The notes under the pieces are model-generated. The model did not search any database. It was given only the letters and a program-made list of their open reading frames with translations, and was not told the DNA's origin. DNA of 53,874 nt from an uncultured Sulfurovum sp. Its GTDB lineage: Bacteria > Campylobacterota > Campylobacteria > Campylobacterales > Sulfurovaceae. The stretch lies in contig CAJXJN010000013.1 in NCBI GenBank assembly GCA_913055205.1, positions 1-53,874 on the forward strand, read 5' to 3'. A program made the position numbers and the translations under genes. Shown here piece after piece: positions 53,826 through 53,874 of the stretch (position 1 is its first letter; each line of letters opens with the position of its first letter).

Positions 53826-53874
53826 TGTGAAAGAACCCATGGAAGTGGAGACTTCAGTCCCACCAAAAAGCTTT
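53826..53874. repeat. Dispersed inverted-repeat element, copy 3 (cut by window end)
   Basis: These 49 bases match 27483-27531 with one difference, so they are the left arm of the same element. The inner spacer and right arm should continue past the window. The conserved stretch ends with CCACCAAAAAGCTTT. Confidence 0.9.

Overview
The window looks like a chromosome segment of a sulfur-oxidising Campylobacterota (Epsilonproteobacteria) of the Sulfurovum/Sulfurimonas kind. The DNA is AT-rich. Likely promoters are mostly extended -10 boxes (TGN-TATAAT) with poor -35 boxes. HslV carries a short propeptide before its catalytic Thr, as in Helicobacter. Sulfur genes (SorAB-like sulfite dehydrogenase, DsrE, rhodanese) sit among housekeeping genes. 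The assignment rests on gene content and motif reading, not on a database search.

Layout. 1-9817: core genes: pdxJ-pdxA, a thioredoxin-like protein, argG, a small membrane protein, oligopeptidase prlC, and rplI-hslV-hslU-era. 10014-18762: an AT-rich block in the order of the MSHA pilus operon (mshI-J-K-L-M-N-E-G), without pilin or prepilin peptidase genes. 18820-21462: kdsB, hemH, a VanZ-like protein and a YigZ/IMPACT protein. 21484-38971: a nitrogen block holding two amtB-glnK pairs, a stripped-down NtrC-like regulator with a PAS partner, a quinol-linked cytoplasmic nitrate reductase (NasA plus a fused DmsB-DmsC-type protein), a MOSC protein, a ferredoxin-type nitrite reductase, a NarK transporter and a fused PP2C phosphatase/Ser-Thr kinase. 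A DUF234 protein and a DsrE/rhodanese/ArsR sulfur cluster lie inside this block. 39256-53690: envelope and housekeeping genes: mltG, an AsmA/YhdP-like protein, lolC/E, secA, lolA, rmuC, ppk2, an ArsC-like reductase, sorAB and a YbiT-type ABC-F ATPase.

How the nitrogen genes may work together. A 17-bp palindrome, TGATTAA-N3-TTAATCA, stands before amtB1, amtB2, nirA and narK, and a weaker form stands before the small NtrC-like gene. At amtB2, nirA and narK its centre is 42.5-43.5 bp upstream of the centre of a sigma70-type -10 box. In front of the regulator gene it lies downstream of the -10, which suggests autorepression. The 7-3-7 layout is that of classical NtrC sites, but the regulator has no receiver domain and I see no GAFTGA loop, and its co-transcribed PAS partner looks like a kinase remnant without phospho-acceptor His. 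I infer a compact sigma70-dependent nitrogen regulon in place of canonical NtrB/NtrC. This is the best candidate here for an undescribed system.

Repeats. Four families of intergenic inverted repeats recur: a large GGAAGTGGAGACTT element (three sites, one cut by the window edge), a GGGCAACCACAAGGGATTGC family (three, all in the nitrogen block), a GGGTCAACACGGGGGTTGAC family (two) and a TGCTTGACACGGGGATCTGG family (three). Heptanucleotide repeats sit at the 3' ends of pdxA, yigZ and ybiT. I found no tRNA, rRNA, CRISPR array, transposase or prophage gene.
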